Positions 1 to 5,772 of a stretch of 9,909 nucleotides of DNA are shown piece by piece (the first letter of the stretch is position 1; every line of letters starts with the position of its first letter). Below the pieces are notes generated by a model. That model saw only the letters and a program-made list of their open reading frames with translations. It made no database searches and was not told the origin of the DNA. Both the position numbers and the translations under genes were made by a program. The stretch spans positions 1-9,909 of the forward strand of contig JAEDLP010000068.1 of NCBI GenBank assembly GCA_016295225.1, read 5' to 3'. This DNA comes from Oscillospiraceae bacterium. GTDB taxonomy: Bacteria > Bacillota > Clostridia > Oscillospirales > Oscillospiraceae.

Positions 1-101
1 GCGCCCTTACCGGGCTTGACATGCTGGAACTCGATGACCTGCATGACCTGGCCGTCCATTTCAAAGGTCATACCATTTCGAAAATCGCCGGCAGAAATCA
101 T
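1..101 (-). CDS. efp: Elongation factor P, N-terminal part (cut by window edge)
   Basis: Only the first 33 codons are present; the gene continues past base 1. The translation begins MISAGDFRNGMTFEMDGQ and runs on to HVKPGKG, which is the start of the EF-P KOW-like domain I. EF-P binds ribosomes stalled at polyproline stretches and promotes peptide-bond formation; its tip lysine lies in the PGKG loop. That lysine is residue 32 here, the position modified in Bacillus-type EF-P. An in-frame ATG lies nine bases upstream at 110, but it abuts the GGAGG ribosome site (111..115) and leaves no spacing, so the ATG at 101 is the likely start. A sigma-A promoter lies upstream at 151..179, so efp can be transcribed separately from the endonuclease IV gene before it. 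Confidence 0.95.
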   Translation of the reverse strand, partial: MISAGDFRNGMTFEMDGQVMQVIEFQHVKPGKG

Positions 102-110
102 AATATTCAT

Positions 111-115
111 CCTCC
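111..115 (-). promoter_or_regulatory. Ribosome binding site deciding the efp start
   Basis: GGAGG on the minus strand is nine bases upstream of the ATG at 101 and directly adjacent to the in-frame ATG at 110. The spacing rules out the longer start and fits the family N-terminus MISAGDF. Confidence 0.75.
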
Positions 116-150
116 AAACAAAATTGGTTTTTCATTCAATAAGCTCTCTT

Positions 151-179
151 ATTGTACAATACCTCGGCGCGTTTTGCAA
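151..179 (-). promoter_or_regulatory. Sigma-A promoter for efp
   Basis: On the minus strand, TTGCAA (179..174) and TACAAT (156..151) are separated by exactly 17 bases. Each box matches sigma-A consensus in five or four of six positions. The leader to the efp ATG would be about 45 bases and AT-rich. The rest of the 114-base gap between the nfo-like gene and efp shows no U-tract terminator, so read-through from upstream remains possible. Confidence 0.75.
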
Positions 180-215
180 CGGTTTTCTGCAAATCAGGCC
201 GGATAATCGGAGGAA

Positions 216-1085
216 TCATACCCGGTTTTCCCGGCAAGCCCGGTCGTAAGCCTGTTTCATCGCCAGCGCATCCACATCCTGCGTTCCGGCACTTTCGCAG
301 ATAACCGTAGGACCCCAGCCCCGGCGGGCCAGCTCCCGGCAGAGGGGATGGTAGTCGGGGCCGAATTCCTCCTGGTCAAAGGTCAGGTGCCGGGCCTCGC
401 CCCCCTTGGGGGTGAACTCGATCATGGAGAAGTGGCTGTGAAAGCCCTGGGCCTTCTCTGCGCCCAGAACGGCCTCCATCCGGTCCAGCATCCCCGCCGT
501 CTCCTCCAGGCCCTCCAGGGTCCCCAGAGAGCGGGCGTAGAGGTGTCCGAAGTCCACGCAGGGCAGCAGCCCTTCGCACACTGTTGAGAGCTCCAGGACC
601 TCTTCCAGATCCCCCAGCTGGTTGAGCTTGCCCATGGTCTCCGGACAGAGGAGGATATCCCCATACCCCTCGTCGTCGCACCGGCGGCGGAGCATGCGGA
701 AGGATACCTTGGCGGTGGCCAGGGCCTCTTTCCGGGAGCGTTTCTGCAGGGCTCCCGTGTGGATCACCACCCGGCCTGCCCCCATCCACCGGGCCGCCCG
801 GCAGGCGGCCAGCACATAGCCCGCCGTCTTCTCTTGGCTCTCCGGGTCGGGGTTGGCAGGATTGACGAAGTAGGGGGCATGGAGGGACATAGTGATCCCC
901 GCCAGGGTAGCCTGTCGGCCGATCTCCCGGGCGGTATCCTCCCCCAGGTTCACCCCCTTGCCGCACTGGTACTCATAGGCATCCAGGCCCTTTCCCTTCA
1001 GCCACAGGGGCATGTCCCTGGACTTTTTAAACCCCTCCTGGCCAAAGTTATCCGGGTTTCCCGCCGTTCCAAACAAGGCTCTCAA
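216..1085 (-). CDS. Endonuclease IV-family TIM-barrel protein (AP endonuclease-like)
   Basis: A 289-residue protein of the endonuclease IV / xylose isomerase-like TIM-barrel family. Classical endonuclease IV cuts DNA 5' of abasic sites using a trinuclear zinc centre, and its usual length is about 280 residues. Likely metal ligands visible in order are H69 (SLHAPYF), H109 (VIHTG), E149 (CPETMG), D178 and H181 (CVDFGHL), H216 (GFHSHFS), H233 (ARHLTF) and E264 (CESAG). The Asp that precedes the Arg-His pair in the Escherichia coli enzyme (D229, in D-R-H) appears to be Ala231 here, so zinc occupancy may differ. The start is TTG, overlapping the yqeG stop as TTGA, with AGGAGG nine bases upstream. 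Translational coupling to yqeG is therefore likely. A repair nuclease is the best call, but an altered or lost nuclease activity is possible. Confidence 0.85.
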   Translation of the reverse strand: MRALFGTAGNPDNFGQEGFKKSRDMPLWLKGKGLDAYEYQCGKGVNLGEDTAREIGRQATLAGITMSLHAPYFVNPANPDPESQEKTAGYVLAACRAARWMGAGRVVIHTGALQKRSRKEALATAKVSFRMLRRRCDDEGYGDILLCPETMGKLNQLGDLEEVLELSTVCEGLLPCVDFGHLYARSLGTLEGLEETAGMLDRMEAVLGAEKAQGFHSHFSMIEFTPKGGEARHLTFDQEEFGPDYHPLCRELARRGWGPTVICESAGTQDVDALAMKQAYDRACRENRV

Positions 1086-1585
1086 AGGGCGTCTCCTCCT
1101 TTCCCCCGGGTCCGGAAGGGGGTTTCAATCCCGTACCGCAGGACCCGGAAAATGGTGCCGAACTCAATGGGCTTCACCATGAGGGTGGTGACCCCCGCAT
1201 TGTTGCCCCCCCAGATATCGGTGAAGATCTGATCCCCCACGATGGCGGTCTCCTGGGGCTTGACCCCCATACGCTCCATGGCCTGATAGAAGCCCTTGGA
1301 CTTGGGCTTGCCCGCGTGGCCCTGGTAGGGGACCTCCAGAGCCTCCGCAAACCGCTGGGCACGGCCGGGCTTGCGGCTGTTGGACAGGATGAACAGGGTG
1401 ATCCCCGCCTCCTTCAGTTTGTCCCGCCAGGCCTTTACTTCATCCGTGGGGACCTTGATGGAATAAGGTACCAGGGTATTGTCCAGGTCGGCCAGCAGGA
1501 GTTTGACTCCCCGGGCCCGGAGCCGCTGGATGTCAATGGTATAAATACTCTCAAAGAGAAAATCAGGAATTAAGGGAAAATGCAT
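1082..1585 (-). CDS. yqeG: YqeG-family HAD phosphatase (HAD superfamily IIIA)
   Basis: A 167-residue protein with all four HAD motifs: motif I ADLDNT (nucleophile D33, acid D35), motif II ILSNS (66-70), motif III lysine in GKPKSKG (about 93-95), and motif IV GDQIFTD (117-123). Length and the opening PDFLFESIYTID match the YqeG family, predicted cytosolic phosphatases whose physiological substrate is not firmly known to me. In Bacillus subtilis yqeG heads the yqeG-yqeH-aroE-yhbY-nadD-yqeK-rsfS run; here it is detached from those partners and coupled to an endonuclease IV-like gene. The frame stays open far upstream, but that part is the shadow of the divergent plus-strand gene. The chosen ATG at 1585 has AGAGGTGA about five bases before it and gives the family N-terminus. 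The stop overlaps the next gene's TTG. Confidence 0.92.
   Translation of the reverse strand: MHFPLIPDFLFESIYTIDIQRLRARGVKLLLADLDNTLVPYSIKVPTDEVKAWRDKLKEAGITLFILSNSRKPGRAQRFAEALEVPYQGHAGKPKSKGFYQAMERMGVKPQETAIVGDQIFTDIWGGNNAGVTTLMVKPIEFGTIFRVLRYGIETPFRTRGKGGDAL
1095..1100 (-). promoter_or_regulatory. Ribosome binding site supporting a TTG start
   Basis: AGGAGG on the minus strand, nine bases before the TTG at 1085. This strong site inside the 3' end of yqeG is the main support for the non-ATG start and the four-base overlap. Confidence 0.7.
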
Positions 1586-1643
1586 GGCGTCACCTCTTCT
1601 ACGATCGGTTGGAATTGCATAGGATGGAACCACTTGGATATTC

Positions 1644-1672
1644 ATTATACACGGAGAACAAACGATGAACAA
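1644..1672 (-). promoter_or_regulatory. Sigma-A promoter for yqeG-nfo unit
   Basis: On the minus strand, TTGTTC (1672..1667) and a perfect TATAAT (1649..1644) are separated by 17 bases. The -10 is consensus and the -35 matches in only its first three bases. The leader to the yqeG ATG is about 50 bases. The -35 box lies just upstream of the plus-strand gene's start region, so the two divergent units share this short control region. Confidence 0.65.
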
Positions 1673-1685
1673 GGGGGATTCCTTT

Positions 1686-2453
1686 ATGAAGCAGTATCTT
1701 CTCACGCCGCCCAACTGCCTGGCCGCCGCCCGGAGCTGGGACCTGCCGCTGGCCCACATAGCCTTCCAGATCGGACCGGAGGGCCGCCTGCACCAGGCGG
1801 CCCTGCCGCCGGAGGTCACAGGGGGCCTGATGCTGGTGGGCATGCCCGAGCCGCCCGCAGGGAACGCGGACCCCCGCAGAGCCGTCCAGGAGATCCTGTC
1901 GGTGTGCCAGGCCCGGTCCTTCCTGGGGGTGGTTCTGGATCTGGAGGAGCCGCCCTCCCCGTACATCACCCGGCTCATTGAGTGGCTGCAGACAGGGCTG
2001 AGCAGAAACCGCCGGGGACTCTTCCTGCCGGAGTCCTATGCCAACTTCTCGCCCCAGGCCTTCCTGTACCTGTCCTCGGCCATTTCCGGCGGGTCCCTCC
2101 GCCAGCGGTTGCAGGCCGCAGTAGAGACCTACGGAGCCGACCGCTTGGCTCTGAGCCTCCACCGGTCCAGGGCGGATTTCTTCCTGCCCTCTCCCACCGG
2201 GGAGGGCCGCCCCATCAGCCGGGAGGAGCTTCGGCGGCGAATGACCCGGCTGGAACCCCGGGTCCACTTCTCCCAGGACCTGTGCGCCCATTACTTCACC
2301 TACATGAGCCGGGAGACAGGCGCCCATTTCATCCTCTTCGACGACGAGAACAGCTTGCGGAAAAAGCGGGAGCTCGCCCAGGAGGTGGGCATCCAGCGGT
2401 TCTTCTGGCTGTACCCAGAGGTGGAGGAGTTCGGAAGCGGCGTGGTCCAGTGA
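1686..2453 (+). CDS. Unrecognised protein, possible GH18-like TIM-barrel fold
   Basis: A 255-residue protein that I do not recognise with certainty. No signal peptide or membrane segment is visible, so it is predicted to be cytosolic. Two stretches recall glycoside hydrolase family 18 barrels. The first is GVVLDLEEPPS (81-91), where D85-x-E87 resembles the end of the DxxDxDxE strand 4 motif. The second is FILFDDENSLRKK (215-227) followed by GIQRFFWLYPE, like the final strands of spore-germination YaaH-type domains. The full catalytic DxxDxDxE signature is not present, so hydrolase activity is unproven. The start was set at ATG 1686, where AAGGGGG lies eight bases upstream; an in-frame ATG at 1665 is preceded by GGAG and is the alternative (seven residues longer). 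It is a single-gene unit, divergent from yqeG, ending just before a shared terminator. No convincing plus-strand promoter was found, although TATACA at 1646..1651 is a possible -10. Confidence 0.8.
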   Translation: MKQYLLTPPNCLAAARSWDLPLAHIAFQIGPEGRLHQAALPPEVTGGLMLVGMPEPPAGNADPRRAVQEILSVCQARSFLGVVLDLEEPPSPYITRLIEWLQTGLSRNRRGLFLPESYANFSPQAFLYLSSAISGGSLRQRLQAAVETYGADRLALSLHRSRADFFLPSPTGEGRPISREELRRRMTRLEPRVHFSQDLCAHYFTYMSRETGAHFILFDDENSLRKKRELAQEVGIQRFFWLYPEVEEFGSGVVQ

Positions 2454-2484
2454 CCCCCGCGGACCCTGGAATTTCTAACGTGAA

Positions 2485-2513
2485 AAAAGACCTGCCCAGT
2501 GGGCAGGTCTTTT
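2485..2513. terminator. Bidirectional intrinsic terminator
   Basis: An inverted repeat with arms AAAAGACCTGCCC and GGGCAGGTCTTTT (13 base pairs) around a three-base loop AGT. It sits between the convergent ends of the plus-strand gene (stop 2453) and rpsU (stop 2520). The minus-strand transcript ends in a run of six U after the GC-rich stem, the stronger direction; the plus-strand transcript ends in four U. It probably serves both genes. Confidence 0.93.
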
Positions 2514-2519
2514 AACTCA

Positions 2520-2702
2520 TTAATAATACTTTTTACGGTTTTTACGTGCAGCCTCAGACTTCTTGCGGCGCTTCACGCTGGGGCTCTCATAGTGCTCTCT
2601 TTTCCGCACTTCAGCCAGGACGCCAGACTTGGCACAGCTACGCTTAAACCGCTTCAGAGCGCTTTCCAGAGATTCATTTTCTCTCACGTGGACTTCAGAC
2701 AT
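2520..2702 (-). CDS. rpsU: 30S ribosomal protein S21
   Basis: A 60-residue, very basic protein opening MSEVHVRENESLESALKRFK and closing with a Lys/Arg-rich tail that ends KKYY. This is the whole S21 family length and signature. S21 is a late-assembling small-subunit protein located near the 3' end of 16S rRNA on the platform, with a role in initiation. The ATG start is preceded by GGAGGGAGGG with about seven bases of spacing. It lies 152 bases downstream of leuS but has its own consensus promoter (2784..2812), a structured leader, and a terminator directly after the stop, so it can be made as a monocistronic message. Confidence 0.97.
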   Translation of the reverse strand: MSEVHVRENESLESALKRFKRSCAKSGVLAEVRKREHYESPSVKRRKKSEAARKNRKKYY

Positions 2703-2722
2703 TCGTTTTCCCTCCCTCCGAA

Positions 2723-2771
2723 GTGGTGAGTTCGCATCTCACGCACCAAAGGGCCATCGTTAATATATGGC
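2723..2771 (-). other. Structured 5' leader of rpsU (two stem-loops)
   Basis: Reading the minus strand, GCCAT...ATGGC (2771..2753, 5 base pairs, nine-base loop) is followed by GGTG-c-GTGAG ... CTCAC-CAC(C) (2747..2723). The second stem has about eight pairs with one bulged C and a seven-base loop ATGCGAA. They occupy most of the roughly 75-base leader between the predicted transcription start and the ribosome site. The pairing is seen directly; a regulatory role is only inferred. Confidence 0.4.
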
Positions 2772-2783
2772 TTCAACAGTGGT

Positions 2784-2812
2784 ATTATATGCAATTCCCA
2801 CGATATTGTCAA
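2784..2812 (-). promoter_or_regulatory. Perfect-consensus sigma-A promoter for rpsU
   Basis: On the minus strand, TTGACA (2812..2807) and TATAAT (2789..2784) are both perfect and exactly 17 bases apart. AT-rich sequence lies upstream of the -35. It stands between leuS and rpsU and explains how a ribosomal protein gene downstream of a long operon can be expressed strongly on its own. Confidence 0.93.
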
Positions 2813-2854
2813 GATAGAATCTTCATTTATTTTACCCTTTTTTATCTTTTGGCC

Positions 2855-5278
2855 TCAGGCCTTGGGCTTCAGGATCAGGTTCACCAGCTTGTTGGGCACG
2901 TGGATGACCTTTACGATCTCCTTCCCCTCCATGAGCTTGGCGATCTTGCTGTCGGCGGTAACCACTTCCAGGACGGCGTCCTGCTCGCTGCCCATGGGGA
3001 CGGTGACGGTGGTCTTCAGCTTGCCGCCCACCTGGACGGCGATGGTGACCTCGGAGGCCACGGTCTTGCTCTCGTCATACACAGGCCACTGGGAGGTGCT
3101 GGCAAAGCCCTCGAAGCCGAACTGCTCCCACAGTTCGTCCGCCATGTGAGGGGCGAAGGGGGACAGCATCTGCAGCAGGGCCTTAAACTCGGCCTTGTTC
3201 ACACCCTTATCGTAGAACTGGTTCGTGAGGGTCATCAGAGCGGCGATAGCGGTGTTGAACTTCATGTTCTCGATATCGTCGGAGACCTTCTTGATGGTCT
3301 TGTGGATGAGGGCCTCGTTGTCCTTGCTGTAGGCCTCGCCCGGGACCGCCTGCTCGGCCAGGTTCCAGATTCGATCCAGGAAGCGCTTGCAGCCCTTCAC
3401 GGCGTTGTCGGACCAGGCGGCAGCCTTTTCAAAGTCACCGATGAACATGATGTACATGCGCATGGTGTCCGCGCCGTACTGGGCGATGACGTCGTTGGGG
3501 TTGACCACGTTGCCTCTGGACTTGGACATCTTCTCGCCGCCTTCGCCCAGGATCATGCCGTGGCTGGTGCGCTTCTTATAGGGCTCGGGGAAGGGAACCA
3601 CACCGATATCGTACAGGAACTTGTGCCAGAACCGGGAGTACAGCAGGTGCAGGGTGGTGTGCTCCATGCCGCCGTTGTACCAGTCCACCTGGCCCCAATA
3701 CTTCAGGGCCTCCTCGGAGGCCAGGGCCTTGTCGTTGTGGGGATCCATGTAGCGCAGGAAGTACCAGGAGGAGCCGGCCCACTGGGGCATGGTGTCGGTT
3801 TCCCGCTTGGCGGGGCCACCGCAGCAGGGGCAGGTGGTGTTGACCCAGTCGGTCATGGGAGCCAGGGGGGACTCACCGGTGTCGGTGGGCTCGTAGCTCT
3901 CCACCTCGGGCAGCAGCAGGGGGAGCTCTTCCTCGGGGATGGCCACCCAGCCGCACTTCTCGCAGTTGACCAGGGGGATGGGCTCGCCCCAGTAGCGCTG
4001 ACGGGAGAAGACCCAGTCACGGAGCTTGTAGTTGACCTTCTGGTGGCCGATGCCCTTCTCCGTCAACCACTTGGTAATGACAGGGATGGCGTCCTTGACG
4101 GTCATGCCGTTCAGGAAGTCGGAGTTGACCATGATGCCAGTGTCGTCCTTCAGAGTGAAGGCCTCCTTCTCCACATCGCCGCCCTTGACCACTTCGATGA
4201 TCTCGCAGCCGAACTTCTTGGCGAACTCCCAGTCACGGTCATCGTGGGCGGGAACAGCCATGATGGCGCCGGTGCCGTAGGACACCAGGACGTAGTCGGA
4301 GATGAAGATCGGGATCTCCTTGCCGTTGACGGGGTTGATGCCCCGGACGCCGTCCAGCTTCACGCCGGTCTTTTCCTTGGCCAGCTCGGTGCGCTCAAAG
4401 TCGGACTTGCGGGCGGCGGCCTCCACGTAAGCGGTGACCTCGTCCCAGTTGCCGATGGCGTCCTTCCACTGGTTGATGTAGGGATGCTCGGGGGACAGAA
4501 CCATGTAGGTGGCGCCGAAGAGGGTGTCGGGACGGGTGGTATAGATGACAAGGTCGTCGCCCTGGGTGGTCTTGAAGGTCACTTCCGCACCGGTGGAGCG
4601 GCCGATCCAGTTCTTCTGCTGGATCTTGACCCGCTCGATGAAGTCCACATCGTCCAGGTCGTCGATGAGCCGCTGAGCATACTCCGTGATCTTCAGCATC
4701 CACTGGCTCTTCTCCTTGCGGATGACCTCGGAGCCGCAGCGCTCGCAGCCGCCATTGACCACTTCCTCGTTGGCCAGGACGCACTTGCAGGAGGTACACC
4801 AGTTCACGGGCATGGAGGTCTTATAGGCCAGGCCCTTCTTGAAGAGCTGCAGGAAGATCCACTGGGTCCACTTGTAGTAGTTGGGATCGGTGGTGTCCAC
4901 CACCCGGTCCCAGTCGAAGGAGTAGCCCAGCATCTTCAGCTGCTTGGTGAAGTTGGCGATGTTGTCCTTGGTCACCTGGGCGGGATGGATATGGTTCTTG
5001 ATGGCGTAGTTCTCGGTGGGCAGTCCGAAGGCGTCGTAGCCCATGGGGAAGAGAACGTTGTAGCCGTCCATGCGGCGCTTTCTCGCCACCACGTCCATGG
5101 CGGTGTAGGGGCGAGCGTGGCCCACGTGCAGGCCCTGGCCGGAGGGATAGGGGAACTCCACCAGGCCGTAGAACTTGGGCTTGTCGCCGCCGGTCTCTGC
5201 GTGGTAGCAGTTCTCCTTGGCCCAGCGATCCTGCCACTTTTTCTCGATGCGGTTAAATTCGTATTTCACTCTGATCAC
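2855..5278 (-). CDS. leuS: Leucyl-tRNA synthetase
   Basis: An 807-residue class I synthetase, the normal bacterial length, that charges tRNA-Leu with leucine in the cytosol. The HIGH motif is HVGH (51-54) after PYPSGQGL. The first zinc-type cysteine set is C161, C164, C178 and C181. The CP1 editing domain, which hydrolyses mischarged tRNA, carries TTRPDTLFG (247-255) and GTGAIMAVPAHDDRD (335-349). A second cysteine set is C439, C442, C483 and C485/C486. KMSKS is at 583-587, followed by the anticodon-binding domain and the C-terminal domain. The start is taken as GTG at 5278, with AGGA only four bases upstream. A GTG at 5269, giving MKYEFNRIEKKWQ, is a fair alternative that fits the family N-terminus but leaves 13 bases from the AGGA. 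It follows rsfS by 69 bases, too short for a T-box leader. A hairpin occupies that gap. Confidence 0.98.
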   Translation of the reverse strand: MIRVKYEFNRIEKKWQDRWAKENCYHAETGGDKPKFYGLVEFPYPSGQGLHVGHARPYTAMDVVARKRRMDGYNVLFPMGYDAFGLPTENYAIKNHIHPAQVTKDNIANFTKQLKMLGYSFDWDRVVDTTDPNYYKWTQWIFLQLFKKGLAYKTSMPVNWCTSCKCVLANEEVVNGGCERCGSEVIRKEKSQWMLKITEYAQRLIDDLDDVDFIERVKIQQKNWIGRSTGAEVTFKTTQGDDLVIYTTRPDTLFGATYMVLSPEHPYINQWKDAIGNWDEVTAYVEAAARKSDFERTELAKEKTGVKLDGVRGINPVNGKEIPIFISDYVLVSYGTGAIMAVPAHDDRDWEFAKKFGCEIIEVVKGGDVEKEAFTLKDDTGIMVNSDFLNGMTVKDAIPVITKWLTEKGIGHQKVNYKLRDWVFSRQRYWGEPIPLVNCEKCGWVAIPEEELPLLLPEVESYEPTDTGESPLAPMTDWVNTTCPCCGGPAKRETDTMPQWAGSSWYFLRYMDPHNDKALASEEALKYWGQVDWYNGGMEHTTLHLLYSRFWHKFLYDIGVVPFPEPYKKRTSHGMILGEGGEKMSKSRGNVVNPNDVIAQYGADTMRMYIMFIGDFEKAAAWSDNAVKGCKRFLDRIWNLAEQAVPGEAYSKDNEALIHKTIKKVSDDIENMKFNTAIAALMTLTNQFYDKGVNKAEFKALLQMLSPFAPHMADELWEQFGFEGFASTSQWPVYDESKTVASEVTIAVQVGGKLKTTVTVPMGSEQDAVLEVVTADSKIAKLMEGKEIVKVIHVPNKLVNLILKPKA

Positions 5279-5297
5279 ACTTTCCTATTTTTGTCCC

Positions 5298-5323
5298 GCC
5301 GGGAAAGAATTTCCCTTCCCGGC
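5298..5323 (-). other. Intergenic hairpin between rsfS and leuS
   Basis: On the minus strand an eight-pair perfect stem (arms GCCGGGAA and TTCCCGGC) extends by about three further pairs including G-U wobbles, closing a short loop. It ends about 20 bases before the leuS start. No U-run follows on the minus strand, so it does not look like an intrinsic terminator. It could stabilise or mark a processing point in the operon message, or modulate leuS translation. Confidence 0.5.
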
Positions 5324-5347
5324 AGATGGTTTGACTGTTTTTCTCCC

Positions 5348-5710
5348 TTACTCTCCCGGTGCGAGGATCTCGCTCAGATCCACCACCTTGGCGTCCTGCC
5401 ACAGGCGGTCCAGGTCATAGAACTCACGGGCCTCCTCGGAGAACAGGTGGACCACCACGTCGCCGTAGTCCTGGAGAATCCAGGTGCCGCCCCGGTGTCC
5501 TTCAATGTGGTGGGGCAGGATCTCGTTGTCCTTCATGCTCTTTTCGGCCGCGTCGCCCAGAGCCTTCAGCTGGGGTGCAGAGGAGCCGGAGCACAGGACG
5601 AAATAGTCCGCCAGGGTGGTGAGGCCGTCGGTCTCCAGCACCAGGATATCCTTTCCCTTCTTGCTGTCCAGAGCCTTTGCTATGGTCAGGGCCATCTCTT
5701 TGGGTGTCAT
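5348..5710 (-). CDS. rsfS: Ribosomal silencing factor RsfS
   Basis: A 120-residue protein of the RsfS/YqeL/Iojap family, which binds ribosomal protein uL14 on the 50S subunit and blocks joining of the subunits when nutrients are scarce. Signature segments are ADYFVLCSGSSAPQLKA (34-50), the invariant-looking GTWILQDYGDVVVHLF (75-90), and FYDLDRLWQDAK (97-108). The length is that of the family. The ATG at 5710 has AAAGGAAG upstream with good spacing. It lies 62 bases after the LCP gene, separated by a strong hairpin, and 69 bases before leuS. Its place in this run next to nadD, yqeK and yhbY is conserved across many Firmicutes. Confidence 0.96.
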   Translation of the reverse strand: MTPKEMALTIAKALDSKKGKDILVLETDGLTTLADYFVLCSGSSAPQLKALGDAAEKSMKDNEILPHHIEGHRGGTWILQDYGDVVVHLFSEEAREFYDLDRLWQDAKVVDLSEILAPGE

Positions 5711-5730
5711 GCTATCTTCCTTTCTGCTGC

Positions 5731-5752
5731 GGGGCCGGTTGGTTCCGGCCCC
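5731..5752 (-). other. Strong GC hairpin between LCP gene and rsfS
   Basis: Arms GGGGCCGG and CCGGCCCC form eight perfect GC pairs around a six-base loop, midway between the LCP stop (5773) and the rsfS start (5710). No U-tract follows on either strand. It is followed at once by the rsfS ribosome site, so it may act as an RNA stability or processing element rather than a terminator. Confidence 0.55.
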
Positions 5753-5772
5753 ACGGTTCTATTGTATATGGG

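Noticed and set aside
174..195. TTTGCA...TGCAAA inverted repeat as a terminator after the endonuclease IV gene or an operator for efp
   Set aside because: The stem is short and AT-rich with no U-tract. It overlaps the efp -35 box, but nothing else supports an operator.
1586..1978. N-terminal extension of YqeG and a 242-codon minus-strand frame over 1599..2327
   Set aside because: Both run antisense through the plus-strand gene. The ribosome site and family N-terminus put the YqeG start at 1585, and the extension has no domain features.
2725..2749. A tRNA T-arm-like sequence (GTGAG-TTCGCAT-CTCAC followed by GCACCA) on the plus strand
   Set aside because: The remaining tRNA would have to lie in the rpsU coding start, there is no seven-base acceptor strand between the stem and CCA, and the T-loop lacks the conserved A58. 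I read it as the rpsU leader hairpin seen from the other strand.
2835..2865. GGCC-TGA-GGCC as a leuS terminator
   Set aside because: The stem is only four pairs and is followed by A-rich, not U-rich, RNA on the minus strand.
5753..5772. TATACAAT on the minus strand as a -10 box for rsfS
   Set aside because: No acceptable -35 is present 16-18 bases upstream; the gene is more likely expressed from the operon.
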